From NCBI RefSeq assembly GCF_015667795.1, contig NZ_JADPEL010000013.1, positions 33,700 through 97,699 on the forward strand: a stretch of DNA of 64,000 nt, read 5' to 3'. A model generated the notes under the pieces. The model did not search any database. It was not told where the DNA came from and saw only the letters and a program-made list of their open reading frames with translations. Numbering within the stretch: position 1 is the first letter of the stretch; each line of letters starts with the position of its first letter. Shown here piece by piece: positions 18,117 to 28,300 of the stretch. The position numbers and the translations under genes were made by a program. Source of the stretch: Clostridium sp. D53t1_180928_C8 (GTDB taxonomy: Bacteria > Bacillota > Clostridia > Clostridiales > Clostridiaceae).

Positions 18117-19526
18117 ATGTATACAAGAATAGAAAGTGATTCAATAGGAAGTCTTAAAATCCCTAATAACTCTTATTATGGAGTTCAATCTTTAAGAGCT
18201 AAAAACAACTTTAATATAACTGGAAAAAAGCTAAATTCTGATTTTATAATTAGCTTAGCAGAAATAAAAAAAGCTGCTGCTATCACTAATATGAACTGTA
18301 ACAACTTAGATTCAACCATTGCAAAAGCTATAATAAAAGCTTGTAACGAAATAATCTCTGGCAAGCTTCATGATGAATTTATAGTTGATCCAATTCAAGG
18401 TGGAGCCGGTACATCTGCTAATATGAATGCTAATGAAGTTATTGCTAATAGAGCTATAGAAATTCTAAATGGATGTAAAGGTGATTATTCTATAGTTAAT
18501 CCTAATGATCATGTTAATATGTGCCAATCTACTAATGATGTATTCCCTACAGCCGGAAAACTAACTGTATTAAAATTAATCCCTAAATTAATAGCTGAAC
18601 TTGAAAGATTAACTGCTTCTTTAGAAATTAAATCTATTGAGTTTGATAAAATAATCAAAATGGGAAGAACTCAAATGCAAGATGCTGTTCCTATAAGATT
18701 AGGTCAAAGCTTTAAAGCTTATAGTTCTGTAATTAATAGAGATATAAAAAGATTAAAGAAAGCCTCTAATGAAATGACAACTCTTAATATTGGTGGAACA
18801 GCAATAGGAACCTGTATTAATGCTACTGAAGACTATGTTATTAATATAGTTAAAAATCTTCAATCCGTAACAAATCAAAAGTTAACTCAAGCTGAAAATT
18901 TAATTGATGCTACACAAAACTTAGATAGTTTTGTAACAGTTTCAAGTACACTTAAAACCTGTGCAATTAACCTTTCAAAAATTGCAAATGACCTTAGACT
19001 TTTATCAAGTGGTCCTAGAGCCGGGTTTGGTGAAATAAATTTACCATCTAAACAAAATGGTTCATCAATAATGCCAGGAAAAATTAACCCTGTTATCCCT
19101 GAAGTTGTGACTCAAGTTGCTTATAATGTTATAGGGAATGATTTTACTATAACTATGGCCGCTGAAGCTGGACAACTTGAATTAAACGCTTTTGAGCCAA
19201 TATTATTTTATAATTTATTTGAATCAATTGAAACTTTAACTCATGCAATAGTTACCTTTAGAGAAAACTGTATTTTAGGTATAACTGCTAATTATGATAG
19301 ATGCTTAAGCTTGGTAGAAAAAAGTGTTGGTATATCTACAGCCCTATGTCCTTATATTGGCTATAAAAAAGCTGCAGAAATAGCAAAAAAATCTCTAGAT
19401 ACTAATATTCCAATTAAGGAGATTGTTATTAATGAAGGATTACTATCTTCTGAAACATTAGAAAAGATTTTAGATCCTATTAATATGACAGAAGTTAGTT
19501 CTCCTTTAAAGCAATATGCAATTTAG
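18117..19526 (+). CDS. aspA: Aspartate ammonia-lyase
   Basis: A 469-residue enzyme of the fumarase/aspartase superfamily that converts aspartate to fumarate and ammonia. The signature GSSIMPGKIN is intact, as are the TSANMN and QSTNDVFPT substrate motifs. The overall sequence reads as aspartase rather than class II fumarase, although the two are close. An upstream ATG at 18099 has no SD. The ATG at 18117 follows GAGGTG at proper spacing and starts MYTRIESDSIG, so I chose it. It is divergent from the Lrp-type regulator, and a terminator follows directly. Confidence 0.9.
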   Translation: MYTRIESDSIGSLKIPNNSYYGVQSLRAKNNFNITGKKLNSDFIISLAEIKKAAAITNMNCNNLDSTIAKAIIKACNEIISGKLHDEFIVDPIQGGAGTSANMNANEVIANRAIEILNGCKGDYSIVNPNDHVNMCQSTNDVFPTAGKLTVLKLIPKLIAELERLTASLEIKSIEFDKIIKMGRTQMQDAVPIRLGQSFKAYSSVINRDIKRLKKASNEMTTLNIGGTAIGTCINATEDYVINIVKNLQSVTNQKLTQAENLIDATQNLDSFVTVSSTLKTCAINLSKIANDLRLLSSGPRAGFGEINLPSKQNGSSIMPGKINPVIPEVVTQVAYNVIGNDFTITMAAEAGQLELNAFEPILFYNLFESIETLTHAIVTFRENCILGITANYDRCLSLVEKSVGISTALCPYIGYKKAAEIAKKSLDTNIPIKEIVINEGLLSSETLEKILDPINMTEVSSPLKQYAI

Positions 19527-19534
19527 CACAAAAT

Positions 19535-19576
19535 AAATTAAGGTTGAAACTGCAATATCAGCTTCAACCTTAATTT
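19535..19576. terminator. Bidirectional terminator between aspA and the FliB-like gene
   Basis: Eighteen-bp arms (19535-19552, 19559-19576) with a single mismatch, in the convergent gap. Confidence 0.88.
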
Positions 19577-19580
19577 TATA

Positions 19581-20738
19581 TTAATTCATTAAATTTACTA
19601 TCATCTCTTCAATCACAAAAACATCATTAGTTTCAAATATTTCTGCTAACGATTCTATATTTTCTTCTAAGTGCTCAATATCTTTAGAATACATATGACT
19701 AATATCAACTATATCAGTATCTGTAACTTCTCCTTCTTCAGTAAATCTTACTACACATAATTCTTTAATCATTAAATAGCTTACAATTGCAGTTTTTACT
19801 TTTGCAGATACATCATAATCAAAAACTGCTTTCATAAAGTATCTAAATATAAAGTAAACTAAAATATGTTCAAACTTATATTTAGAATCTTCATAATACT
19901 TATCAAATGCTTTATTCTTAGCTAAATAAATGTCTTTATCTTCTTCACTTTGCCAGAAATATCTTATTGCATCATCTAACCCTAAAGGATCATTAGGATT
20001 TATATGCTTTAACGACTTAAATACATTAAAATATTCTTTCATATTATTATATTTAGCATCTTCGTTATTATTATACTTTTCAAAACTACTAATAACTTCT
20101 TTTATAAATTCTTTATCAGAATATTTTTCTCTAACTGACTTTATATCTGTTATTTCATTTTCATCTATCTTATCTTGAATTTCTTTAGTAAAACAAAGAA
20201 CGATTGCCACTCTTGTATTTAAATTAATATCCCTATCTTGAAGAATATTTAAAACTATTTGTCTACATTGCATAAGCTCTATATAAAGCTTAGCATTAAT
20301 ATCGTTATAAGAGTTTACTTCCTCTTCATTTTCACTTAACTCAAAAATCGCTTTTTCTTCATTTCTTAAAATTATTCTAGCAGCTTCTGGGCATGATAAA
20401 GAAATACCTATTTCACGTAATCCCCCAAACTCCTCCATATATCTTGGATATTGTTTGCATGTATAGCAAAGAGCATCTTCTCCAACTTCATTGTAAATAT
20501 CACATAATTTATTTTCATTTAAAAATGGACAATCATTACCCTTTAGTACAAATATATTTTCTCCACCATCATGTACTATTTCATTTCTTAGTCTATCACC
20601 AAAATTACCTTCAACCTTTTGGTACTTCTTATATGTTTCATCATCAATAACTATTCCCCATCCAGCACAACATGTATCTTCACATTCTGATGCTATACAT
20701 TTGAAATCTTTAAAATATTTTGGTACTCTTATTTTCAT
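19581..20738 (-). CDS. FliB-family protein (flagellin lysine-N-methylase-like)
   Basis: A 385-residue protein of the FliB family. Its N-terminal cysteine-rich metal-site pattern includes Cys14, Cys19, Cys23 and Cys24 (CIASECEDTCCAGW). A second cluster follows (CPFLNENKLCDIY, then LCYTCKQYPR and LSCPEAAR), resembling Fe-S/Zn CxxxCxxCC proteins. The remainder is acidic and helical. FliB methylates flagellin lysines in Salmonella. There are no flagellar genes in this window, and homologues are widespread in non-motile clostridia, so the true substrate is open. GAGGTAG precedes the ATG. Confidence 0.8.
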   Translation of the reverse strand: MKIRVPKYFKDFKCIASECEDTCCAGWGIVIDDETYKKYQKVEGNFGDRLRNEIVHDGGENIFVLKGNDCPFLNENKLCDIYNEVGEDALCYTCKQYPRYMEEFGGLREIGISLSCPEAARIILRNEEKAIFELSENEEEVNSYNDINAKLYIELMQCRQIVLNILQDRDINLNTRVAIVLCFTKEIQDKIDENEITDIKSVREKYSDKEFIKEVISSFEKYNNNEDAKYNNMKEYFNVFKSLKHINPNDPLGLDDAIRYFWQSEEDKDIYLAKNKAFDKYYEDSKYKFEHILVYFIFRYFMKAVFDYDVSAKVKTAIVSYLMIKELCVVRFTEEGEVTDTDIVDISHMYSKDIEHLEENIESLAEIFETNDVFVIEEMIVNLMN

Positions 20739-20827
20739 TTTCTACCTCACATCTTGTGTTTATTAAATTTCTTATATTCCTATTCTTATTTTAATATTTA
20801 TTAATCTTACTATCAAGTTTTATAGTA

Positions 20828-20861
20828 CAAGTCGCCCCAGGGGCGCCCCTGGGGCGACTTG
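20828..20861. repeat. 34-bp perfect GC-rich palindrome
   Basis: Seventeen-bp arms (20828-20844, 20845-20861) meet without a spacer and are mostly G and C, in DNA that is otherwise about 70 percent A+T. It lies between two minus-strand genes. No T run follows on the minus strand, so it is not a canonical terminator. Confidence 0.9.
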
Positions 20862-20868
20862 TCTACCT

Positions 20869-21501
20869 TTATTTTTCACATTTATTAAATTCAACATAGA
20901 TATTAGCAAGAGTTCTATTAATAAAATCATTTGTAACATAAGCATTATCAGAAAATAGTAATCCATAATCACTATAAAATCTACTAAGCATAAGCATAAT
21001 ATAAAAGTTCGTTATGCTTATTTCAATAATTCCAGTATAAAATGGAATTACTGCACTTGCATTTGAAATTAAATATGTTAAAGATGGAATAAAAGAACTA
21101 TTTAAATCATAATTTCCTCCCATAACCTTTTTTATAAACTCATCTGCATTCTTATCATCATGAATTTTGGCATTACTATCATATTTTATATTCCCTTTTT
21201 CAACTTCATTGATATATAATCCTATAAGAAAACAATATAATTCTATTTGCAAATTTCCATTTGCCATAGAATTAAATGTTAATGGATTTAATGTATTATA
21301 CGTTGAACCTGTAATTTGTGAATAGTTAAATGATAGAAATAAATATAATCTATTAAGATTTCTATATACTATCTTTCCATCTTTTACAAGTGGATTCGCA
21401 CTTCCTAAATATCTTGCACAAGGAGGAAGTTCAAAACCTCTAAACTTATTACAATTACAATCATCTTTAAAACTACAATGTTTTTTCTTTCTTTTCTTCA
21501 A
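20869..21501 (-). CDS. Protein of unknown function with basic, Cys-rich N-terminus
   Basis: A 210-residue protein starting at a TTG preceded by GAGGAAG. Residues 1-25 are lysine-rich followed by cysteines (HCSFKDDCNCNKF). The rest alternates Tyr/Asn/Leu-rich hydrophobic stretches (about 45-65, 80-97, 135-178) without a clear signal peptide. It may be a coat or spore-associated protein by composition, but that is only a guess. I do not recognise the family. It sits between the FliB-like gene and an amino-acid permease, with the GC palindrome just downstream. Confidence 0.6.
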   Translation of the reverse strand: MKKRKKKHCSFKDDCNCNKFRGFELPPCARYLGSANPLVKDGKIVYRNLNRLYLFLSFNYSQITGSTYNTLNPLTFNSMANGNLQIELYCFLIGLYINEVEKGNIKYDSNAKIHDDKNADEFIKKVMGGNYDLNSSFIPSLTYLISNASAVIPFYTGIIEISITNFYIMLMLSRFYSDYGLLFSDNAYVTNDFINRTLANIYVEFNKCEK

Positions 21502-21557
21502 AAGATCTTCCTCTTAAATCGCTATCCATTTATCCTATGATTATTTACATACCTATT

Positions 21558-22943
21558 CTACTTATTTTTAACTATTTTATAATCCTCAACTAAATCATCA
21601 TTATTTTTGTTTATTGTTACTGCACCTATTACCATTATTATTGCAAAAACAATTAAATAAGCAACAACATGCATTTTATGTGAGAAACAAGCTGCAATAA
21701 TCATAAATATACATCCTATAATTGAAAGTATAGGCATTACAAAACGCTTAAATACGCCTAAACTACTTTCCTTTTTAATCATCATAATGAAAATAGGTAT
21801 ATACATTGCATAAATAGTTACTATAGGTAATTCTGATGAATCAAAACCAAAAAATCCAAACCAATTTTCTGCTAAATTTGCGCCGTAGAAGAATAATAAC
21901 CATATTCCACAAAATAATAATCCTATAACAGAAGAATTTGTAGGCATATTTGTTATATTATCTACTTGTTTAAACACCTTTTGCTTTGGTCCTAATCCTC
22001 TTGCTGCTATTGAATAAAGGCCCCTAGTACACCCTAGCATTAATCCATTTAGTGTTCCTAAACATGAAATAATAACAAATACAAATATTAATGAACCTCC
22101 AACATTTGAAAATACCTTTTCAAAAGCAAGCTTAGCTCCAGCCTCTCCTCCTGCCATCATAATCGAATTTGGAACGGCACCAGCTAGTCCTATATAATAT
22201 AAAATATAAACAACCATTATAGCAAAGGTTCCTGCAATAAGTGCTAATGGTAAGTTTCTTTTAGCATCTTTTAATTCTGCATTTATACTAGTTGCAATAA
22301 TCCATCCTTCATATGCAAAAGCTGTTGCAACAACTGCAGTAAATAGTCCTCCTGCCATATCAACCTTTTCTACAACAGTTTGAAAGTTATAAACTGTCAT
22401 CCCATTTATAACTCCTACAATAGTTCCTACTACAGCCATTAATAGTAATGGTATTAATTTTATAATAGTTGTACATACTTGAAACTTACCTGCCAAAATT
22501 GGTGATAAAGAGTTAATTGCAAAAGCACCTACTAAATATAAACAAGCAATCGTCATACATTCTCCACCAGATATTGAAAATCCAAATAACACACATGTAT
22601 ACCTAGCAGAAACCCATGCTAAAACTGAAGTTAATGTTGGATAATAAATAACGGCCATAAACCAACCTACATAATACCCATAAGTTTTTCCCATAGTTGC
22701 TTCAGCATAATCTACAACACCATTTACATACTCATACTTAGTTGCCATTATAGAAAATGTATAAGCACATGTAATCATAATAATACCACCAATAATCCAA
22801 GCTATAATTCCTAAAAAAAGATTGCCCCCAGTAGCAGTTAAAACCTTTTCAGCTTTAAAAAATACACCACTTCCTATAACAATACCTATCACCATTGCTA
22901 TAGCTGTAAATAGTCCATATTTTTTGTGTAACTTATTAGACAT
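21558..22943 (-). CDS. APC-superfamily amino acid permease
   Basis: A 461-residue permease with about twelve hydrophobic helices. The TM1 motif GIVIGSGVFFKAEKVL is characteristic of the amino acid-polyamine-organocation superfamily, closest by eye to the LAT/SteT-like antiporters. The AFAYEGWIIATSINAE stretch in TM6 is the substrate-binding unwound helix of this group. Substrate specificity is not assignable. It is a single gene, preceded by two hairpins that end the reductase unit. Confidence 0.88.
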   Translation of the reverse strand: MSNKLHKKYGLFTAIAMVIGIVIGSGVFFKAEKVLTATGGNLFLGIIAWIIGGIIMITCAYTFSIMATKYEYVNGVVDYAEATMGKTYGYYVGWFMAVIYYPTLTSVLAWVSARYTCVLFGFSISGGECMTIACLYLVGAFAINSLSPILAGKFQVCTTIIKLIPLLLMAVVGTIVGVINGMTVYNFQTVVEKVDMAGGLFTAVVATAFAYEGWIIATSINAELKDAKRNLPLALIAGTFAIMVVYILYYIGLAGAVPNSIMMAGGEAGAKLAFEKVFSNVGGSLIFVFVIISCLGTLNGLMLGCTRGLYSIAARGLGPKQKVFKQVDNITNMPTNSSVIGLLFCGIWLLFFYGANLAENWFGFFGFDSSELPIVTIYAMYIPIFIMMIKKESSLGVFKRFVMPILSIIGCIFMIIAACFSHKMHVVAYLIVFAIIMVIGAVTINKNNDDLVEDYKIVKNK

Positions 22944-23055
22944 ACATCACCCCATAAATTTATTTAGAAATATTATTCTATAAAAATAGATTATCAATAT
23001 TTACATTATATGTAAATATTTTTTATTGCTAAATTTCTAATATATTTTTCCAATG

Positions 23056-23098
23056 AATCATAAACCACCTCTCTATCATCTCAGTATGGTTTATGATT
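23056..23098 (-). terminator. Second stem-loop upstream of the APC permease gene
   Basis: Perfect 12-bp arms (23056-23067, 23087-23098) with a 19-nt loop. It is a backup terminator for the reductase unit or a leader element of the permease gene, 113 nt upstream of its ATG. Confidence 0.5.
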
Positions 23099-23114
23099 TT
23101 TAAAATTAATACAA

Positions 23115-23142
23115 AAAAAGAACTCTTAATTGAGTTCTTTTT
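23115..23142 (-). terminator. Terminator overlapping the reductase stop codon
   Basis: Perfect 11-bp arms (23115-23125, 23132-23142), T-rich on the minus-strand exit. Confidence 0.85.
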
Positions 23143-23674
23143 ATCTTCTATGCTTATACCATAAATCTACTATTCCATTATAAGTTCTAGTACTAACCAA
23201 CTCTAATTTTTTTTCTTTAATCTGCTTATCAAATAAAGAAATTCCATCACCTAGAATTGTAGGTATTATTGATATACAAAATTCATCTATTAAATTAAGT
23301 TCTAGTAATTGATTTACTATTGAAGCACCACCACAAATCCAAATATTTTTACCTTGTTGTTTTTTTAAATTTGAAATCAAATCTCCTAAATTCTTATTAG
23401 TAAAAATTATTTCTTCTTTATTTTCTATATTTTTATTTGTAATAACATAACTTTGTTTCCCTTTATATACCCAAATATCTGGTGATAATTCTGTTACTAC
23501 TTGGTGATAAGTTTTATATCCTAATATAACAGTATCAATTGTTTCAATAAATTCTGGGTAACTTCCTTGTTCAGTATTGGATTCATCCTGCCCACTTAAC
23601 CAATTAACATCTCCATTATGGTCTGCAATATATCCATCTAAACTTGTTGCTATATATAATATTACTTTTCTCAT
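23141..23674 (-). CDS. Dihydrofolate reductase/RibD C-terminal family reductase
   Basis: A 177-residue NADPH-binding reductase of the RibD_C/YyaP type. Hallmarks are MRKVILYIATSLDGYIAD at the N-terminus, the GYKTYHQV segment, WICGGASIV (cofactor loop) and PTILGDGISLF. It is not the housekeeping FolA by length and motif pattern. Such proteins are usually called dihydrofolate reductase family proteins, and their physiological substrate is unknown. AAGGAG is upstream, and it lies just downstream of the GntR/DUF1648 pair on the same strand with a 34-nt gap, so it may be co-transcribed. Confidence 0.87.
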   Translation of the reverse strand: MRKVILYIATSLDGYIADHNGDVNWLSGQDESNTEQGSYPEFIETIDTVILGYKTYHQVVTELSPDIWVYKGKQSYVITNKNIENKEEIIFTNKNLGDLISNLKKQQGKNIWICGGASIVNQLLELNLIDEFCISIIPTILGDGISLFDKQIKEKKLELVSTRTYNGIVDLWYKHRR

Positions 23675-23708
23675 TTGTACTTTTACTCCTTATTTTATAA
23701 TAACTATT

Positions 23709-24797
23709 CTAAAATGAAGCTGATATTAAAACTACTACCAATAATATAACAGTTCCAATATAGATAGTCATACCTGCTGGTGTACCTGCATTAACTGTAT
23801 ATCCAATTCCAAATCTCTTTTCAACGTTTATTCTTGGATCTTCTTTATTATAATAAATTAATCCCCAAATCCATTTATCATCATCATCTCTTTGAACAAC
23901 AGTATTATTTTCTATTTTATAATCAAATCTAAGTTTATTAGCTTTTATAATAAACACTACCAAAACTACAACTAATAACATTGCACAAATTATATTAATC
24001 CATACTATAGCTATATTCATATTTACTACTTGCAATAAAACTAAATTTACTATTGTTAATAATACTAAGGTAGATATATATGTCCAAACCATAGTATTAG
24101 ATAAAAGATTTCTATATTTAATATTTCCTTGTCTAGATTTTTCAACATTTCTTGGATCAATTCGCAACTTAGTATTTCTTATTAAATATTCAACAAATAA
24201 GAATATTGCTGCCACAATAATAATTGAAATAATTAATGATAAAAAAACTCCTATACTCTTTTCTGAATAATTTGTTACATTTCCCATAATATCAAAATTA
24301 ATAGCGATTTCATTTGGTAATAAATCATATCTAGTTACAGCAAAATATATATTTACTCCAATAAAAACTAATGATGAAATTATCTCTATTATAAGGTTTC
24401 TTTTATTAAATTTTACTTTTTCTATTTCAAAAATAGTTACTTGCTTTTTACCTTTTAATCCCCCCATTATACTTTTTATTTTTCTCATATTAGTATTATT
24501 AATTCCAAATGATATTGAAGAGGCAATTATTGAAAAAAATATTGCTATAACCATTATTATTTCACTATTTCTTAAGCAACCTAAAATTAAAATTACTTCC
24601 GAAATTATCATAATAACTAAATTTATTCTTTTAAACCTACTTATTAATTCTTTTGTCTCACTATTATTTCTAATTTCTTCAGTAACTACACAACCTAAAA
24701 GTAATTGTTTATTCCCCTTAACTGGCAATATAGTTATTGTATAAAATTGAATAATTATAATTGATGTTAAAAATACTAACATAAAAATACTTTCCAT
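23709..24797 (-). CDS. DUF1648/DUF5808-type multi-pass membrane protein
   Basis: A 362-residue membrane protein with about nine hydrophobic helices. The LLPNEIAINFDIMGNVT element (about 165-182) is the DUF1648 signature, and the C-terminal DDKWIWGLIYYNKEDPR matches the DUF5808 pattern. Such proteins are repeatedly found next to YtrA-type GntR repressors, as here, and are thought to act in envelope stress or bacteriocin immunity (SdpI is a DUF1648 relative). It starts 12 nt after the regulator stop with GGGGGAG, so the two form one operon. Confidence 0.8.
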   Translation of the reverse strand: MESIFMLVFLTSIIIIQFYTITILPVKGNKQLLLGCVVTEEIRNNSETKELISRFKRINLVIMIISEVILILGCLRNSEIIMVIAIFFSIIASSISFGINNTNMRKIKSIMGGLKGKKQVTIFEIEKVKFNKRNLIIEIISSLVFIGVNIYFAVTRYDLLPNEIAINFDIMGNVTNYSEKSIGVFLSLIISIIIVAAIFLFVEYLIRNTKLRIDPRNVEKSRQGNIKYRNLLSNTMVWTYISTLVLLTIVNLVLLQVVNMNIAIVWINIICAMLLVVVLVVFIIKANKLRFDYKIENNTVVQRDDDDKWIWGLIYYNKEDPRINVEKRFGIGYTVNAGTPAGMTIYIGTVILLVVVLISASF

Positions 24798-24809
24798 TTT
24801 CCACTCCCC

Positions 24810-25181
24810 CTAATACTTTTCTAAAATACTATTTAATATTTCTCTTATATCATCTTTACTTAATTCTTTTGCTTTTCCTTCTAAAGTTAATTCTCTTATT
24901 TTCCCCTTATACTTTTCCATAAAAACTATATCATCTTTAGCTTTTTTTACATTTATTAAAACACCCTTACGTCTGTCTACAGTTACAAACCCTTCATCCT
25001 TTAATAAATTATAAGCTTTATTTACTGTATGAAGGTTAACCTCTGTTCCTGCTGCCATCTCTCTTACCGACGGAAGCTTTTCTCCATTCTTTAACTCCCC
25101 ATTAGCAATTCCTTCAACAATCTTATTTCTTATCTGTAAGTATATTGGAACTTCACTATCAAACTCTAATACTAAAAACAT
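24810..25181 (-). CDS. GntR-family (YtrA-type) transcriptional repressor
   Basis: A 123-residue short GntR regulator with a winged HTH at about 8-75 (VPIYLQIRNKIVEGIANGEL, LPSVREMA, NLHTVNKAYNLL) and only a short helical tail instead of a large effector domain, as in YtrA. It is the first gene of an operon with the DUF1648 membrane protein and possibly the reductase. AAAGGAG lies right at the edge of a 47-bp palindrome that covers the likely promoter, so strong autoregulation is expected. Confidence 0.92.
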   Translation of the reverse strand: MFLVLEFDSEVPIYLQIRNKIVEGIANGELKNGEKLPSVREMAAGTEVNLHTVNKAYNLLKDEGFVTVDRRKGVLINVKKAKDDIVFMEKYKGKIRELTLEGKAKELSKDDIREILNSILEKY

Positions 25182-25190
25182 ATTTTTCTC

Positions 25191-25237
25191 CTTTTATTAT
25201 ATCTGTTATATATAACATATAACAGATATAATAAAAG
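25191..25237 (-). promoter_or_regulatory. 47-bp palindromic operator/promoter of the gntR operon
   Basis: Perfect 21-bp arms (25191-25211, 25217-25237) around the 5-nt centre ATAAC. On the minus strand, TTGCAC lies at its upstream edge, and 17 nt further TATGTT could be the -10. The distal arm ends in the AAAG of the SD, so the transcript could also fold over the RBS. Confidence 0.7.
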
Positions 25238-25294
25238 TGCAATATAAAAAGTTTTTAACTCTTCTTAAGTGATAATTAAATAAAAAAATAGAAA

Positions 25295-25326
25295 GCAGAT
25301 AAATTTGTTTATACAAACCTATCTAC
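25295..25326 (-). terminator. Terminator after the GH84 gene
   Basis: Fourteen-bp arms (25295-25308, 25313-25326) with G-U pairs, followed on the minus strand by CTATTTTTTTATTT. Confidence 0.75.
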
Positions 25327-25354
25327 TCTCTACTCTTTTAAAATTAATAATTAT

Positions 25355-28300
25355 CTATTTTCTTTTTTTAAATAAACTTGCTCCTATTGCAGATATCATT
25401 GCACCTAAAACTCCAATTACTCCAGCTGAAGTTCCACCTGTTTTAGGTAGCTTTCCTTGACTATTATTAGTGCTATTATTACTACTATTGTTATTATTAG
25501 TAGCATTATTACCTAAATTAGAACCATTATTTGAGCTATTATTATCATTATTTGAATTATTATCGTTAGGCTTATCTGTATTATTTGCAACTAATCTACC
25601 TAATGATAACTCTAAAGCACTCTTAGCATTATGAACTTCCTCTTCAGTAGCATCCTCATTATCAAGTACTAATTTTGCCATTTGTAATGCATTAACTACA
25701 TTACTATAGCTCTCCTTAGTATATTTACTTTCATTTAAAGATTCAGCCTTATTAATTAAATCTTGTAATTTATCCTTATTTGGCTTTAATCTTAATTGAA
25801 GATAAGCTTTTATTAATTTATTGTAGCCTTCTTTTACTTCATTTTCTAAAGCATTTGCATCATCAATAATAACATTAACTTCTGCTAATACACTTTCTAA
25901 ACTATTCCAAGTTGAAGGAATAAATTCATCCTTATTCAAACTACTAATTCTATCTCTTAATTTAATTAATTGATCTTTATCACCTTTATAGAATGATAAT
26001 TTTTGCATTGCATCAGAAAGTCTATCAAATGCAGCATTAACTTGCTCTTGATTTGAATTAGAATTATTTAGAACTTCTATTGCATTTGCTAATGACTTTT
26101 TAAATTCATCTACAACTACAGGAACTACTTTTTCTAACTCTTCATCAGTAACTTCATTTGCCATATCAACAGCAATTTGTAAATGATCCTTAAATACATC
26201 TTCAACAACTTCAGCACTTTCATTTACTATTATTTCATAAATTTTTGGTGATGGGTTATTAATGTCAAATTCTAGCTTAACTTCTAAGACTTTATCATTA
26301 ACATCTATATCACTTAATTGCTTTCCTAATACCCCAACATTTTTCCAAACACCATTTGTATTTTTAACACTTACAGTAGCTTTACTTATATTGTTTTTAT
26401 CTTGTAAGAATAATATATTTTCTACATTTGTTACTCTTGTCATTTTATAAACTAATGATTGAGTAGTTTTAGTAATTTCAGACTCAAATGCAGTAGATAA
26501 ATCTCCATCATATAAATAATCTACTCTACCTTCTAAATCACCTGTTACTAACTCTACATAATTATCACCAGCATCAGGTACAGTTTTATTAACTTCTACT
26601 TCAAATAATTGAACCCAGCATCCTGAATTATCTCCATTTGCTTGTATTTTAATATATCTTGCCATTTTACCATTAGCATTTACAGAAGCAACCTTTTTAT
26701 CGCCTTCAGATGTATATTGTAATTCTCCTAAAGAAGTCCAGTTAATACCGTCTTCAGATATTAAATATTCTGAGTTTCTCATATAATCTGTACCACCAAA
26801 ATATGCACTTATATCATAAAGAGGTATTTTATTACCTAAATCTACTTGTATATAATGACCTGCAGATGTTGCTTTATCTGACCAATATTTAGTTGACTTA
26901 TCTCCATCTAAGGCTTTATCAATACTATAATTTTGATAAGTTCCTATATTTTCAGATATAGTTGGTGTCATCTTATAAACAGGCTTAGTCTTAAAACTAT
27001 TAATATCAATAGTCTTACTATTATCACCTTTATTTACTATTCTAACAAAAGTTGCAGCTATACTACTATTAGTCTTCATTATACCATCAGTAATAGTTGT
27101 TTCAGCTTCAGACCAATCTATTCCATTTAAAGAATATTCAAATACTACTCCCTCATAATCACTTACCTCAACTAGAACTTCTGATAATTTATTTGCCTTA
27201 GGAAGTGCCATTCCAATATATCCATCTTTATTAAGCTCTAAAGCTTTAATTTCACCTATAGAGTATTCTCCATTTTCAAATTTTACATCAATATTTAAAT
27301 CATTTATTGATGATATAACTTTTGGTGGTGTTTCTTTAAATATAGTCTTAGAAATTATATCCCTTGAAACAGTTATAACTTCATTTACAATCGGCTTAAG
27401 TCTCTTTTCACCTACAGCTACTACATAAGGTGTTATATTGTCACCTTCTAGTCTATCAACAGTAAATGTCTTCATTAAATCTAACTTTTCATTAGCTAAA
27501 TTATTATTATCAAGCCAATCTTCTATTTTACCTTCTTCTGCAGCTATTAATGATTTCATTGCAGCTACTCCAGCTTCACCTAAAGCCTTATATGAATTTA
27601 AAAATGGATCTATTTCTGAAAGTAAATTATCATTATTTATATTTTCTTTAATACTGTCATAGTCAGATACCATAATACTAAACTCATTTAATAAATCATT
27701 TGCTTTATCAATTACTGATTCATTATTAGAAATTGCATTTTTTAATGCATCTATCTTTTCATTTAAATACCAAGACTCATCATATTCAAAAGCTCCACTT
27801 GCTCCACCATCATCTTTTAAATAACATGTATTACTTGCAAATCTCATGAACTCTTCTTTTATTTCTGGAACAAGCTTTTCTATTGAAGTTTCCCAGCTCT
27901 TCATATAATCAAATTCGTCAGTATTCCAAGTATAATCAGCTATACTATATAAAGCAACTTTAGAAGCTTCAGCTTGATTCATAGGATTTGAGAAGAATCC
28001 ACTAACATTATTTAAATCTTTATTTAAATTGTGTAATGGTGCCATAAGAATTCTTGAATCACAGTAATCATTAACTGGATAGTTCCACCAAACTGCTAAA
28101 TCTTTATCTACTCCAGTTTGTGTCTTTGGCCATTCCATTACATCTTTTGATATATTAGACATTGTAGCATGACCTGTCCACATTACTTGAATATCAGAAT
28201 GTAAAGTTTGCATAAAAGGCTTAAAGTAATTATTCATGCTTGGTCCCCATGCTGAGTTATATCTTGCTGAAATAACTATCATAGGTGCAACATCACCCTT

